Source of the DNA: JALYUA01 sp038239305
Lineage (GTDB): Bacteria > Acidobacteriota > Thermoanaerobaculia > UBA5066 > Gp7-AA6
Direction of reading: 5' to 3'
DNA length: 9,018 nucleotides
NCBI GenBank assembly: GCA_038239305.1
Contig: JBBSEW010000090.1
Span: forward strand, 1-9,018
The notes beneath the pieces were generated by a model. It saw nothing but the letters and a program-made list of their open reading frames with translations. It was not told the DNA's origin and did not search any database. Below, piece by piece: positions 1-7,324 of the stretch; the first letter of the stretch is position 1; each line of letters begins with the position of its first letter. A program made the position numbers and the translations under genes.

Positions 1-470
1 GGCCGCCGCTCGGCGTTCGGTCGCAGCCACACCGAAGTTTCGAGGTCGAGAGTGGTGCGCTCCCTCACTCATGGCCTCGTACGGGAGGCTCCGCCGGCGG
101 CGGGCTCCAGGGAGACTTCAGTCTCTGCGAGCCCGGGGCCGGGAGCCGTCCGGCTTTCGGCCGCGGCATTCGCTGCGCGAATGAGCGGCCAGGGAGCGCT
201 GCGCTGAGAACACTGCACAGGAGTTGGGAGTTCGGCGGTTTCGCTTCCACGGACGCGATGACTGCCCGATTTCACGGAGGCGCGGCTGCCATTTCCATTC
301 TTGTGCCTCCACGGGGTCCCCTCTTACGCCTCCATAGCCGCGCGGTGCGACGGAGTGTGGGGCGTACGGCCCGGAGCGTCTCGGCGCGCTCGTGGACCCG
401 GCGATCAACCCGCGGTGCATCGGGGGAGCCCGGGCAGGGACACGCCGGCCGGCGTAGAATCGCGCTCCTT
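1..470. other. Upstream region without a recognised gene
   Basis: No reading frame on either strand here gives a recognisable protein. The open frames are short, arginine/proline-rich and typical of GC-rich non-coding DNA. The frame of the following gene stays open back to an ATG at 258, but those 71 codons give an arginine-rich stretch unlike any Kgd N-terminus. Two small hairpins are visible: 111-126 (GGAGAC, loop TTCA, GTCTCT, one G-T pair) and 167-183 (CATTCGC, loop TGC, GCGAATG, a perfect 7-bp stem). Several other GC-rich palindromes lie between 95 and 170. I compared the stretch by eye with tmRNA, RNase P RNA, SRP RNA and tRNA hallmarks and found no match. It may be a long intergenic region, an unknown structured RNA, or the end of something that begins outside the window. 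Confidence 0.5.
455..460 (+). promoter_or_regulatory. Putative -10 box for a near-leaderless kgd transcript
   Basis: TAGAAT (consensus TATAAT) ends 10 bases before the ATG at 471. Transcription normally starts about 6-8 bases after a -10 hexamer, so the message would have at most a few untranslated bases. This agrees with the absence of any purine-rich Shine-Dalgarno sequence before the ATG; the ten bases before it are CGCGCTCCTT. No convincing -35 box is seen at the usual spacing. Leaderless genes with a TANNNT box just before the start codon are known in several phyla. Assignment here is inference from position and motif. Confidence 0.45.
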
Positions 471-3400
471 ATGGCCACCCGCACGCCCGACCTCGACCTC
501 TCGAACGAGCTCGTCTCCGAATTCGGAGAGAACGCCAGCTACGTGGCGGAGCTTCTGGCGCGGTACCGTTCGAGCCCCGATTCTGTCGACGCCGACTGGC
601 AGGCGTTCTTCCGCGAGCGGCTCGCGGCCTCCGGCATTTCGGAAGAGCCTCCGGCGGTTTCTCCGGCCGCGCCCGCTCCTCCCGCACCCGTAGCCGACCC
701 CGGGGTGCTCTCCGCGGCGAATCCGGCGGCGGCGCCTGCTGCGGCCCGCCCGGCGTTCCCCGCCTCGCCCCGCGAGGGAGAACAGCGGACGCCGATCCGG
801 GGCGCGGCCCTGCGCATCGCCGAGAACATGAAGGCCAGCATTTCGGTTCCGACCGCTACTTCACAGCGGCTGGTGCCGATCAAGCTGCTCGACGAGAACC
901 GCCGGCTCGTCAACGAGTACCGCGCGGCGAACGGACAGTCGAAGCTGTCCTTCACTCACCTCGTGTCGTGGGCGGTGCTCTCCGCACTGAAGGCGTTTCC
1001 CCTTCTGAATGACGCGTTCGACGACGCGGGCGGAGCTCCGACGCGCGTGCATCGCGACCGGGTTGGCTTCGGTCTTGCCGTGGACGTCGAGAAATCCGAC
1101 GGCACGCGAACCCTGGTCGTGCCGAGCGTGAAGGGCGCGGAGTCGATGTCCTTCGCCGCTCTCGCAGCGGCGGCCGACGACCTCATCCGGCGCGCGCGCA
1201 CGGGCAAGCTGCAGGTCTCGGACTTCGAAGGCACGACCGTCTCGCTCACGAATCCCGGAACGCTCGGGACGACGGCTTCCGTGCCCCGGCTCATGCCCGG
1301 TCAAGGTTTGATCGTTGCCACGGGCGCGATCGAATATCCGGCCGAATTTTCGGCGATGGCTCCGGCGACGCTTTCCCGGCTCGCCATCAGCAAGGTCGTG
1401 ACTTTCACATCGACCTACGATCACCGGGTCATCCAGGGCGCGGAGTCGGGCCTCTTCCTGAAGCGAATCGAGGAGCAGCTCCTGGGACTGCACGACTTCT
1501 ACGAGGGAATCTTCACGGAGCTCGCGATTCCCTACCGGCCGCTCCACTGGGCGCCCGACAATAACCCGCTCTTCGGCGATTCCCGGGACATCGAGATCGA
1601 GAAGCAGGCGCGCGTCCTCGAGCTCATCAACGCGTATCGCGTCCGCGGGCATCTCATCGCGGACATCGATCCTCTCCGGTTGAAGCCCGTGCAGAACCAC
1701 CCCGAGCTCGACCTCGAGACTTACGGGCTCACGATCTGGGACCTCGACCGATCTTTCTGGACGGGCGGCCTCTCCGGTCGGGAGCACATGCCGCTGCGGG
1801 AGATCGTCGCTCTCATGCGGCGCGTCTACTGCGGGAAGGTCGGCGTCGAGTACCGCTTCATCTCCAATCCCGTCGAGAAGGAATGGGTGCGACGCCACGT
1901 CGGGGCGCCGCCCGAGACTCTGCCGGTCGAGGTCCGCAAGCGACTGCTAAGCAAGCTGGTCGCCGCCGAGACATTCGAGCGATTCCTCGGGACGCGTTTC
2001 CTCGGGCAGCGCCGGTACTCGATCGAGGGGAGCGAGACCGCGATCGCGTTCCTCGACCAGCTTCTCGAGGGCGCGGCGGCGCGCGGTATCGAGGAAGTGT
2101 CCATGGGGCTGACGCACCGGGGCCGTCTGAACATCCTCGCGAACGTCGTGGGCAACGCGGCGGAGCGAATCTTCTCCGGATTCGAGGGCAACGTGCACCC
2201 CGATTTCCCCGCCGACGAAGGCGACGTGAAGTATCACCAGGGCGCCCGCTCCCGCCGCCTGACCGAGTCGGGTCGGGAGATCGCCATTTCCGTGCCGTCG
2301 AACCCTTCCCATCTCGAGGCGGTGGACCCCGTCGTCGAAGGGCTCGTGCGCGCGAAGCAGGACCGGTTCGGGCTCGCGCGCGAGGAAGCCTGGAAGCGCG
2401 TTCTGCCGGTGCTCCTGCACGGCGACGCCGCATTCGCGGGGCAGGGGATCGTCGCGGAGGTGTTCAACCTCGCGCAGCTGCGCGGATACCGGACGGGCGG
2501 CTCGCTTCATCTCGTCGTGAACAACCAGATCGGCTTCACCACGAACCCGGCCTCCGGGCGTTCGTCCGAGTACTCGACCGACGTCGCGAAGATCAATCAG
2601 GTGCCGATCTTCCACGTCAACGGCGACGACCCCGAGGCGGCCTATCGCGTGCTCCAGATCGCGCTCGATTACCGGCAGGAGTTTCACAAGGACGTGGTCG
2701 TCGACCTGATCGGATTCCGGCTGCACGGGCACAACGAAGGCGACGAGCCCACGTACACGCAGCCCGTCATGTACCGGCGGATCCAGGAGCATCCCGGCGT
2801 CAAGACCGTCTACGCCCGGCGTCTCGTGCGCGACGGCGTGCTCACCGACGAGGACGTGCAGAAGCTCGAGGAAGCGCAGATCGCGGGCTACGAGTCGGCG
2901 CTGTCGGCCGCGCAGGAAGCGGCGAAGCGGTCGGGCCCGCCTACCGTTCCCTCGCATCATCCGGGCGAGAGCGGGCGCGTGGTGGACATCGCGACCGGAG
3001 TCGCCCGCGAGACGCTCGGCCGGATCGGGCGCGCGCTGACGACGGTGCCGCCCGGTTTCAACCTGAACCCCAAAATGGTCCAGCAGTTGGCTCGGCGCGG
3101 CAAGATGGCGGACGGGTCGCTCACGCTCGACTGGGCGACGGCCGAGGGGCTCGCTTTCGGATCGATCCTCCTCGAGGGCACGCTCATCCGCATGTCGGGA
3201 CAGGATTCGGCGCGAGGCACCTTCTCGCAGAGGCACGTCGTGTTCGCGGACTCCCAGACCGGAGCGGACTGGACGCCGCTCTCGGAGCTCGGGAGCGAGC
3301 AGGCGCCGTTTCACATCTACAACAGCCCGCTGTCGGAGATGGGAGTGCTCGGGTTCGAGTACGGCTACAGCGTCGAACGTTCCGACGCGCTCGTACTCTG

Positions 3401-4166
3401 GGAAGCGCAGTACGGGGACTTCGCCAACGGAGCGCAGGTCATCATCGACCAGTTCGTCAGCTCCGCCGAAGACAAGTGGCGGGAGGTCTCCCGGCTGACG
3501 CTTCTCCTGCCGCACGGGTACGAAGGGCAGGGGCCGGAGCATTCGAGCGCCCGCATGGAACGCTACCTCCAGCTCGGCGCCGACGAGAACATCCAGGTCT
3601 GCAACCTGACGACGCCGGCGCAGTACTTCCACCTGCTGCGCCGCCAGGTCCGCCAGGAGCGTGCGAAGCCGCTCGTCCTGTTCACGCCGAAGAGCCTTCT
3701 CCGGCTCCCGGCCTCGTTCTCGCCGCTCGGCGATCTGATCGATGGCGGATTCCAGGCCTTGATCGACGATGCCACGATCGCGGATTCCGCTCGGAGCGGC
3801 GTCGAGCGCGTGATCCTCTGCACGGGCCGCGTCTACTACGACGTCGAGGCGGCACGGAAGGAAAGCGGAGAAACGAGAACGGCGATTCTTCGCGTCGAGC
3901 AGCTCTACCCGTTCCCGGCCGATCAGGTTCGCGCCGCGCTGGCGGCCTATCCCGCGGTGAAGGACGTCGTATGGCTGCAGGAAGAGGCTCAGAACATGGG
4001 CGCCTGGACGTTCATCGCGCTCCGACTCCCGCAGCTCCTGCCGACGGGCGCGCATCTGCGCTATGCCGGCCGCGTCCCGTCCGCCTCGCCCGCGACGGGC
4101 AACGCCAAGGTGCACAAGCGGGAGCTGGCGGAGTTGCTTGCGAGCGCTTTTCGCGCCGGGGAGTGA
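471..4166 (+). CDS. kgd: Fused 2-oxoglutarate dehydrogenase E1 / succinyltransferase-like protein (Kgd/OdhA type)
   Basis: This 1231-residue protein has the single-chain architecture of mycobacterial Kgd and corynebacterial OdhA. The ThDP-dependent E1 decarboxylates 2-oxoglutarate and passes the succinyl group to a lipoyl carrier, feeding the TCA cycle in the cytoplasm; members of the family can also release succinic semialdehyde. Visible order: N-terminal segment 1-55 (NASYVAELLARY, DADWQAFF); Ala/Pro linker 56-105; E2 acyltransferase core about 105-345, ending in DHRVIQG with catalytic His318; E1 domain about 346-1231. E1 motifs are LTHRGRLN (547-554), the ThDP/metal motif from GDAAFAGQG (651) to NNQIGFTT (684), GHNEGDEP (753-760) and FSQRH (918-922). 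There is no lipoyl domain, so a separate E2 carrying lipoate must serve it; neither that gene nor lipoamide dehydrogenase is in the window. The ATG at 471 is chosen because the family N-terminus begins there and a -10 box lies just before it. Length matches mycobacterial Kgd (about 1230 residues). Family assignment is firm; the exact reaction balance is inferred. Confidence 0.95.
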   Translation: MATRTPDLDLSNELVSEFGENASYVAELLARYRSSPDSVDADWQAFFRERLAASGISEEPPAVSPAAPAPPAPVADPGVLSAANPAAAPAAARPAFPASPREGEQRTPIRGAALRIAENMKASISVPTATSQRLVPIKLLDENRRLVNEYRAANGQSKLSFTHLVSWAVLSALKAFPLLNDAFDDAGGAPTRVHRDRVGFGLAVDVEKSDGTRTLVVPSVKGAESMSFAALAAAADDLIRRARTGKLQVSDFEGTTVSLTNPGTLGTTASVPRLMPGQGLIVATGAIEYPAEFSAMAPATLSRLAISKVVTFTSTYDHRVIQGAESGLFLKRIEEQLLGLHDFYEGIFTELAIPYRPLHWAPDNNPLFGDSRDIEIEKQARVLELINAYRVRGHLIADIDPLRLKPVQNHPELDLETYGLTIWDLDRSFWTGGLSGREHMPLREIVALMRRVYCGKVGVEYRFISNPVEKEWVRRHVGAPPETLPVEVRKRLLSKLVAAETFERFLGTRFLGQRRYSIEGSETAIAFLDQLLEGAAARGIEEVSMGLTHRGRLNILANVVGNAAERIFSGFEGNVHPDFPADEGDVKYHQGARSRRLTESGREIAISVPSNPSHLEAVDPVVEGLVRAKQDRFGLAREEAWKRVLPVLLHGDAAFAGQGIVAEVFNLAQLRGYRTGGSLHLVVNNQIGFTTNPASGRSSEYSTDVAKINQVPIFHVNGDDPEAAYRVLQIALDYRQEFHKDVVVDLIGFRLHGHNEGDEPTYTQPVMYRRIQEHPGVKTVYARRLVRDGVLTDEDVQKLEEAQIAGYESALSAAQEAAKRSGPPTVPSHHPGESGRVVDIATGVARETLGRIGRALTTVPPGFNLNPKMVQQLARRGKMADGSLTLDWATAEGLAFGSILLEGTLIRMSGQDSARGTFSQRHVVFADSQTGADWTPLSELGSEQAPFHIYNSPLSEMGVLGFEYGYSVERSDALVLWEAQYGDFANGAQVIIDQFVSSAEDKWREVSRLTLLLPHGYEGQGPEHSSARMERYLQLGADENIQVCNLTTPAQYFHLLRRQVRQERAKPLVLFTPKSLLRLPASFSPLGDLIDGGFQALIDDATIADSARSGVERVILCTGRVYYDVEAARKESGETRTAILRVEQLYPFPADQVRAALAAYPAVKDVVWLQEEAQNMGAWTFIALRLPQLLPTGAHLRYAGRVPSASPATGNAKVHKRELAELLASAFRAGE

Positions 4167-4172
4167 GAGTCT

Positions 4173-4255
4173 CGATATACCGATATACCGATATACCGAT
4201 ATCCCGATCTCGCGATCTCGCGATCTCATGATCTCGCGATCAATCGAACCATCGG
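4173..4255. repeat. 8-bp tandem repeat block A1 (CGATATAC / CGATCTCG)
   Basis: Starting 7 bases after the kgd stop codon, the sequence runs in unbroken 8-base register: CGATATAC three times (4173-4196), CGATATCC, CGATCTCG twice, CGATCTCA, TGATCTCG, then GATCAATC at 4238-4245 and a short tail ending in ATCGG at 4255. Bases 4204-4254 match 7425-7475 at 49 of 51 positions in the same orientation. The block is non-coding; neighbouring frames running through it give only repetitive peptide. Confidence 0.9.
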
Positions 4256-4268
4256 ACCAGGTGGTATC

Positions 4269-4336
4269 GAGAATCGAGAATCGGGTGATCGGGTGATCGG
4301 GTGATCGGGTGATCAATCAGGGGAATCGGGTGATCG
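4269..4336. repeat. 8-bp tandem repeat block A2 (GGGTGATC)
   Basis: Two 7-base units GAGAATC (4269-4282) lead into four perfect GGGTGATC units (4283-4314). The last GATC forms GATCAATC (4311-4318), followed by AGGGGA and ATCGG (to 4329), then one more GGTGATCGG. The layout, octamers then GATCAATC then a short spacer then ATCGG, repeats that of block A1 and of the copies at 7350-7565. Confidence 0.9.
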
Positions 4337-4353
4337 GAAAATCGAAGAGCGCG

Positions 4354-4388
4354 CCCCTCACCCGACCCTCTCCCGCCGGGAGAGGGGG
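4354..4388. repeat. REP-like palindrome between convergent genes, possible terminator
   Basis: CCCTCTCCC (4366-4374), loop GCC, GGGAGAGGG (4378-4386) is a perfect 9-bp stem with a 3-base loop, preceded by CCCCTCACCCGA. The minus-strand reading, GGGAGAGGGTCGGGTGAGGG, resembles a GC-rich palindromic sequence I recognise as widely scattered in intergenic DNA of many GC-rich bacteria. It lies between the 3' ends of kgd and the reductase gene, where a bidirectional terminator would be useful. Neither strand has a T-run after the stem, so it is not a textbook intrinsic terminator. Calling it a repeat from one copy rests on recognition, not on a count in this window. Confidence 0.6.
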
Positions 4389-4436
4389 CAGAATCGAGAA
4401 CGCACCACGGGCTAGCAGACCCGCCGGCTGCTCGAC

Positions 4437-5303
4437 CTATTTTTCCTTCCCCCGCATCGCCGCCATCGCCGCCTTGAACGCGTCGCGCGGGACCTTCCGG
4501 AAGTCGGAGAATTCTCCCGCGCCGGCGATCCATTCGCCGCCGTCCATCGTCACGCAGTCGCCCGTCTGCCAGGGGCAAAGGTCGGACAGGAGAAAAGTCG
4601 CCAGGTTCGCGATCTCCCCCGGCTCTCCGAAGCGCCCGAGGGGGATCCGGCCGAGCGCGTTCTTCTTCGCTTCTTCGTTCGGGATCAGCCTCGAGAAGGC
4701 GCCCTCTGTCGGGATCGGCCCGGGCGCTATCGCGTTGAGCCGGATGCCGGCGTGGCCCCACTCGACCGCGAGCGAACGGGTCATCGCGAGAACTCCCGCC
4801 TTCGCGCAGGCGGAAGGGAGAGCGAACGCCGTTCCCGTCCAGGCATAGGTCGTTACGATCGAGACGACCGAGCCGCGCGCCCCGCGCTCCAGGAGATGTC
4901 GCCCGATTTCGAGCGTGCAATAGACGGAGCCGTTCAGGACCGTGCGCACGACCGCGTCGAATCCGTTGGGCGTCAGGTCCTCTGCTGCCACGAGGAAGTT
5001 CCCGGCGGCGTTGTTGACGAGCCCGTCCACGCGTCCGAAGCGCTCGATCGCGTGCGCCACGAGTGCCCGGACCTGTTCCGGTTCGCGCACGTCGGCGGCG
5101 AACGCGTCGACCTCCCCGCCCTCGCGCGCGCCGGACCGGATTTCCTCCGCGGCCGCGGCGAGCCGTTCCATCCGGCGGCCGGCGATCGACACCTTCGCGC
5201 CGAACGAAGCGAACGCCTTCGCCATCGCGAGCCCGAGCCCGCTGCCTCCGCCCGTGACGAGGATCGAGCGGCCCTGGAGTATGTCCGGCGCGAATCCCGC
5301 CAT
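4437..5303 (-). CDS. 2,4-dienoyl-CoA reductase, short-chain dehydrogenase (mitochondrial DECR type)
   Basis: A 288-residue short-chain dehydrogenase/reductase that should reduce trans-2,4-dienoyl-CoA esters with NADPH during beta-oxidation of unsaturated fatty acids, in the cytoplasm. Rossmann motif TGGGSGLG is at 17-24; AGRRM (41-45) supplies the arginines expected to hold the NADPH phosphate; NNAAGN is at 97-102. The classical YxxxK is replaced by S164xxxK168 (PSACAKAG) while a tyrosine sits earlier at 153 in TTYAWTG. Asn102, Tyr153, Ser164 and Lys168 line up with Asn148, Tyr199, Ser210 and Lys214 of human DECR1. APGPIPTEGAFSRL (193-206) and GEFSDFRKV (263-271) also match that family closely. 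The start is the ATG at 5303, whose A is shared with the TGA of the upstream peptidase gene; no good Shine-Dalgarno is seen, so translation is probably coupled. It is unrelated to the iron-sulfur flavoenzyme FadH of E. coli. Family call is firm; substrate is inferred. Confidence 0.9.
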   Translation of the reverse strand: MAGFAPDILQGRSILVTGGGSGLGLAMAKAFASFGAKVSIAGRRMERLAAAAEEIRSGAREGGEVDAFAADVREPEQVRALVAHAIERFGRVDGLVNNAAGNFLVAAEDLTPNGFDAVVRTVLNGSVYCTLEIGRHLLERGARGSVVSIVTTYAWTGTAFALPSACAKAGVLAMTRSLAVEWGHAGIRLNAIAPGPIPTEGAFSRLIPNEEAKKNALGRIPLGRFGEPGEIANLATFLLSDLCPWQTGDCVTMDGGEWIAGAGEFSDFRKVPRDAFKAAMAAMRGKEK

Positions 5304-5319
5304 CAGCGGAAGGCTTCCG
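5301..5319 (-). promoter_or_regulatory. TGATG stop-start overlap with a small hairpin
   Basis: The peptidase stop TGA (5305-5303) shares its last base with the reductase ATG (5303-5301). Just before it the message can fold CGGAA, loop GCC, TTCCG (5319-5307). With no clear ribosome binding site nearby, the layout suggests that ribosomes ending the peptidase reinitiate on the reductase. Whether the hairpin matters is unknown. Confidence 0.5.
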
Positions 5320-7318
5320 TTTCCCGTTTCCCGTTTCCCGCTTCCCGTCCCTTCAGGTACTGATCGAACCAGCCGACGAGCCTCCGGTCGCGATCGATCT
5401 CGTGCTTCGGATCCCGAAACCCGTGCCCCTCGTTCTCATAGATGACGAGCTCCGTCGGAACGTGCAGCGTCTTCAACGCGTGCCAGAACTCGTACCCCTG
5501 CGGGGTCGGAACTTCCGAGTCGCGGTCCCCGTGGAGGACCAGCGTCGGCGTCTTGACTTTCTTGATGAACGTGACGGGGGAGGACTTCGCATAGACGTCG
5601 GGATCGTCGTAGACCGAGGCGCCGAAGAAGGGGATGAGCCACTGGTCGATGCGGTTCTGGCCGTAGTAGCTCTGCCAGCTCATGATGCCCGCGCCGGCGA
5701 CCGCCGCCGCATAGCGGTTGGTCTGCGTCACCGCCCACATCGTCATGTAACCGCCGTAGCTCCATCCGCAGATGCCGAGCCGCCGGGCGTCGATCGGCGA
5801 GCTCGCGAGCACCGCGTCCACGCCACGCTCGATGTCGCGGAAATCGCCGTAACCGAAGTCCTTCACATTCCCCAGCGTGAACGCCTCTCCCTGGCCGTAG
5901 CTGCCGCGCGGATTCGGAAGGAACACGAAATATCCCTGGCTCGGCAGGAGGGCGTTCCAGCGATTGGGCCAGCCCGGATTCGCGACCCCGGAGGGGCCTC
6001 CGTGCGGCACGACGATCATCGGCGACTTCTGCGAAGGATCGAAATCGAGGGGAGCGAGAAGCCAGCCCTGTACGGACTGCCCGTCGCTCGTCCACGTGAG
6101 GGAGCGCGCTTCGCCCCAGAAGGGCCGGACGGAGGCGTTGCTCTTCGTCAGCGCTTTCCAGGAGCCGATCTCGCCGGCGGCGATCTCCGGAGCCTCGCGG
6201 AACGAGGAGCGGATCGCGGCCGAGGCCACGCCCTGCTTCGCCACGGACAACTTCTTGAGCGCCATCGGTCCCCGCCAGAGAGTCGCGATCTTGTCGGACG
6301 TGTCGAGCGTTGCGATGGCCTCGTCGCCTTCGACGTATTCGCAGAAGAGGATCTCGCCGGTCGAGCGCCAGAAGATTTCGGAGGCCGACGCCTTCATCCC
6401 CGGCGTGCGGTTCTGGGGTTCGCCGCCGGCGGCCGGCACCACCCATATGTCTCCGCCGGTCGAGCCCTCGTCACTCATGATGCCGTGGATCACGGCGATC
6501 TTCGAGCCGTCCGGAGAAAAGCGCGGACAGGCGAGCTGGAGCGGAGGCTTCCAGAGCGTCTTCGCTTCACCGGAGGCGACATCGACGACGTCCAGACGGG
6601 CAATCCAGTAGTTGTTCGTGCCGGAACCCTCGGCCGCCTCCGCGGCGAATCGTTTGCTGTCGGGCGACCAGTCGTAGTCGTACACGTAGAGGTTTGCCGG
6701 CGAAACGCTGCGCACGCGGCCGGTCGCGACGTCCGCGACGGCGATCCTCTGCTCGTCGATCGTCTCCTGGACGACGCCGGAGTCGGGCTTGTACGCAGTC
6801 AGGGCGCCCGTCTCCTGCGTCGAGCCCTCGACGAAGAGAAAAGCGATCGATCGGCCGTCCGGCGACCATCGCAGATCCGAGAGCTGCCCCGACACGTGCG
6901 TCAGCCGCCGCGCGGCGCCCCCGGCCGGCGGGGCCGGGGCGATCCAGATCTGCATCTGGCCGTCCTTCGCGGCGTCGGAGAGGAAGGCGATCCGCTTGCC
7001 GTCGGGCGACCAGGCGGGCCCGTGCTCGTCCCGCGCGCGTCCGTCGTTGGCGCCCGAGATCCGGCGCGGCGGAGCGCCCGGCGAGGAGAGATCGGCGATC
7101 TCGACGGTCGCGAGCTTCCAGGCGCCGCTGCGATTGCGGATCTTGCGCACCCACGCCACGCTTTTTCCGTCCGGCGAAATCTGGGCCGCGTCCCACTCCT
7201 GGACGTCGTGAAGCGCCGAGAGGACGGAGTCGACGGAAGGAGGCTTGCGGGGAGCGGCGAGGAGGGGAAGGGTGAGGGCGCAGAGGACGAGCGTGGCGGC
7301 CGAGAGAGTCTTCTTCAT
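5303..7318 (-). CDS. Secreted S9 family serine peptidase (prolyl oligopeptidase / dipeptidyl aminopeptidase-acylaminoacyl peptidase type)
   Basis: A 671-residue exopeptidase or oligopeptidase predicted to work in the periplasm or outside the cell. Residues 1-22 form a Sec signal peptide (MKKT, then a hydrophobic core to LLAA). Cys13 is not in a proper lipobox. Residues about 30-415 form a beta-propeller, seen as recurring blades with WSPDG-type motifs near 48, 103, 151, 217 and 267 and a diverged one near 409. Residues about 420-655 are the alpha/beta hydrolase: HGGP (439-442), NPRGSYGQG (469-477), nucleophile Ser520 in GWSYGG, Asp600 in HGDRDSEVP and His632 in GHGF complete the triad. The ATG at 7318 is chosen because it begins the signal peptide; the frame is open further upstream only through intergenic repeats. 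The last dozen or so residues (about 657-671) are encoded by a 7-bp repeat and lie beyond the normal domain end (FDQYLKG). It is the first gene of a two-gene unit with the reductase. Substrate preference cannot be read from the sequence. Confidence 0.92.
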   Translation of the reverse strand: MKKTLSAATLVLCALTLPLLAAPRKPPSVDSVLSALHDVQEWDAAQISPDGKSVAWVRKIRNRSGAWKLATVEIADLSSPGAPPRRISGANDGRARDEHGPAWSPDGKRIAFLSDAAKDGQMQIWIAPAPPAGGAARRLTHVSGQLSDLRWSPDGRSIAFLFVEGSTQETGALTAYKPDSGVVQETIDEQRIAVADVATGRVRSVSPANLYVYDYDWSPDSKRFAAEAAEGSGTNNYWIARLDVVDVASGEAKTLWKPPLQLACPRFSPDGSKIAVIHGIMSDEGSTGGDIWVVPAAGGEPQNRTPGMKASASEIFWRSTGEILFCEYVEGDEAIATLDTSDKIATLWRGPMALKKLSVAKQGVASAAIRSSFREAPEIAAGEIGSWKALTKSNASVRPFWGEARSLTWTSDGQSVQGWLLAPLDFDPSQKSPMIVVPHGGPSGVANPGWPNRWNALLPSQGYFVFLPNPRGSYGQGEAFTLGNVKDFGYGDFRDIERGVDAVLASSPIDARRLGICGWSYGGYMTMWAVTQTNRYAAAVAGAGIMSWQSYYGQNRIDQWLIPFFGASVYDDPDVYAKSSPVTFIKKVKTPTLVLHGDRDSEVPTPQGYEFWHALKTLHVPTELVIYENEGHGFRDPKHEIDRDRRLVGWFDQYLKGREAGNGKRETEAFR
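5319..5351. repeat. 7-bp tandem repeat inside the 3' end of the peptidase gene
   Basis: Three perfect units GTTTCCC (5319-5339; GGGAAAC on the coding strand), then GCTTCCC and a partial unit. The repeat is translated as the C-terminal tail of the peptidase (GREAGNGKRETEAFR). The same three-unit array occurs at 7592-7612 in non-coding DNA in the same orientation. Because 7 is not a multiple of 3, each unit is read in a different frame and the tail is not a simple peptide repeat. Confidence 0.9.
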
Positions 7319-7324
7319 GAGGGA

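Noticed and set aside
258..470. In-frame N-terminal extension of kgd from the ATG at 258
   Set aside because: The 71 extra residues are arginine-rich and unlike any Kgd N-terminus; the family start and a -10 box fit the ATG at 471.
1883..4231. Long open plus-strand frame overlapping kgd (782 codons)
   Set aside because: Arginine/proline-rich out-of-frame translation inside a clearly coding gene; the true frame carries all ThDP motifs without interruption.
1947..4316. Long open frame on the minus strand across kgd (789 codons)
   Set aside because: Antisense shadow of a GC-rich gene. Its product is charged low-complexity sequence with no domain, and its N-terminus is made of the intergenic repeats.
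4173..4336. CRISPR array
   Set aside because: Units are 7-8 bases and contiguous, with no unique spacers of CRISPR size and no cas genes.
4437..5303. Inactive SDR because YxxxK is missing
   Set aside because: The SxxxK plus upstream Tyr pattern is the normal active site of the DECR family, so the enzyme is expected to be active.
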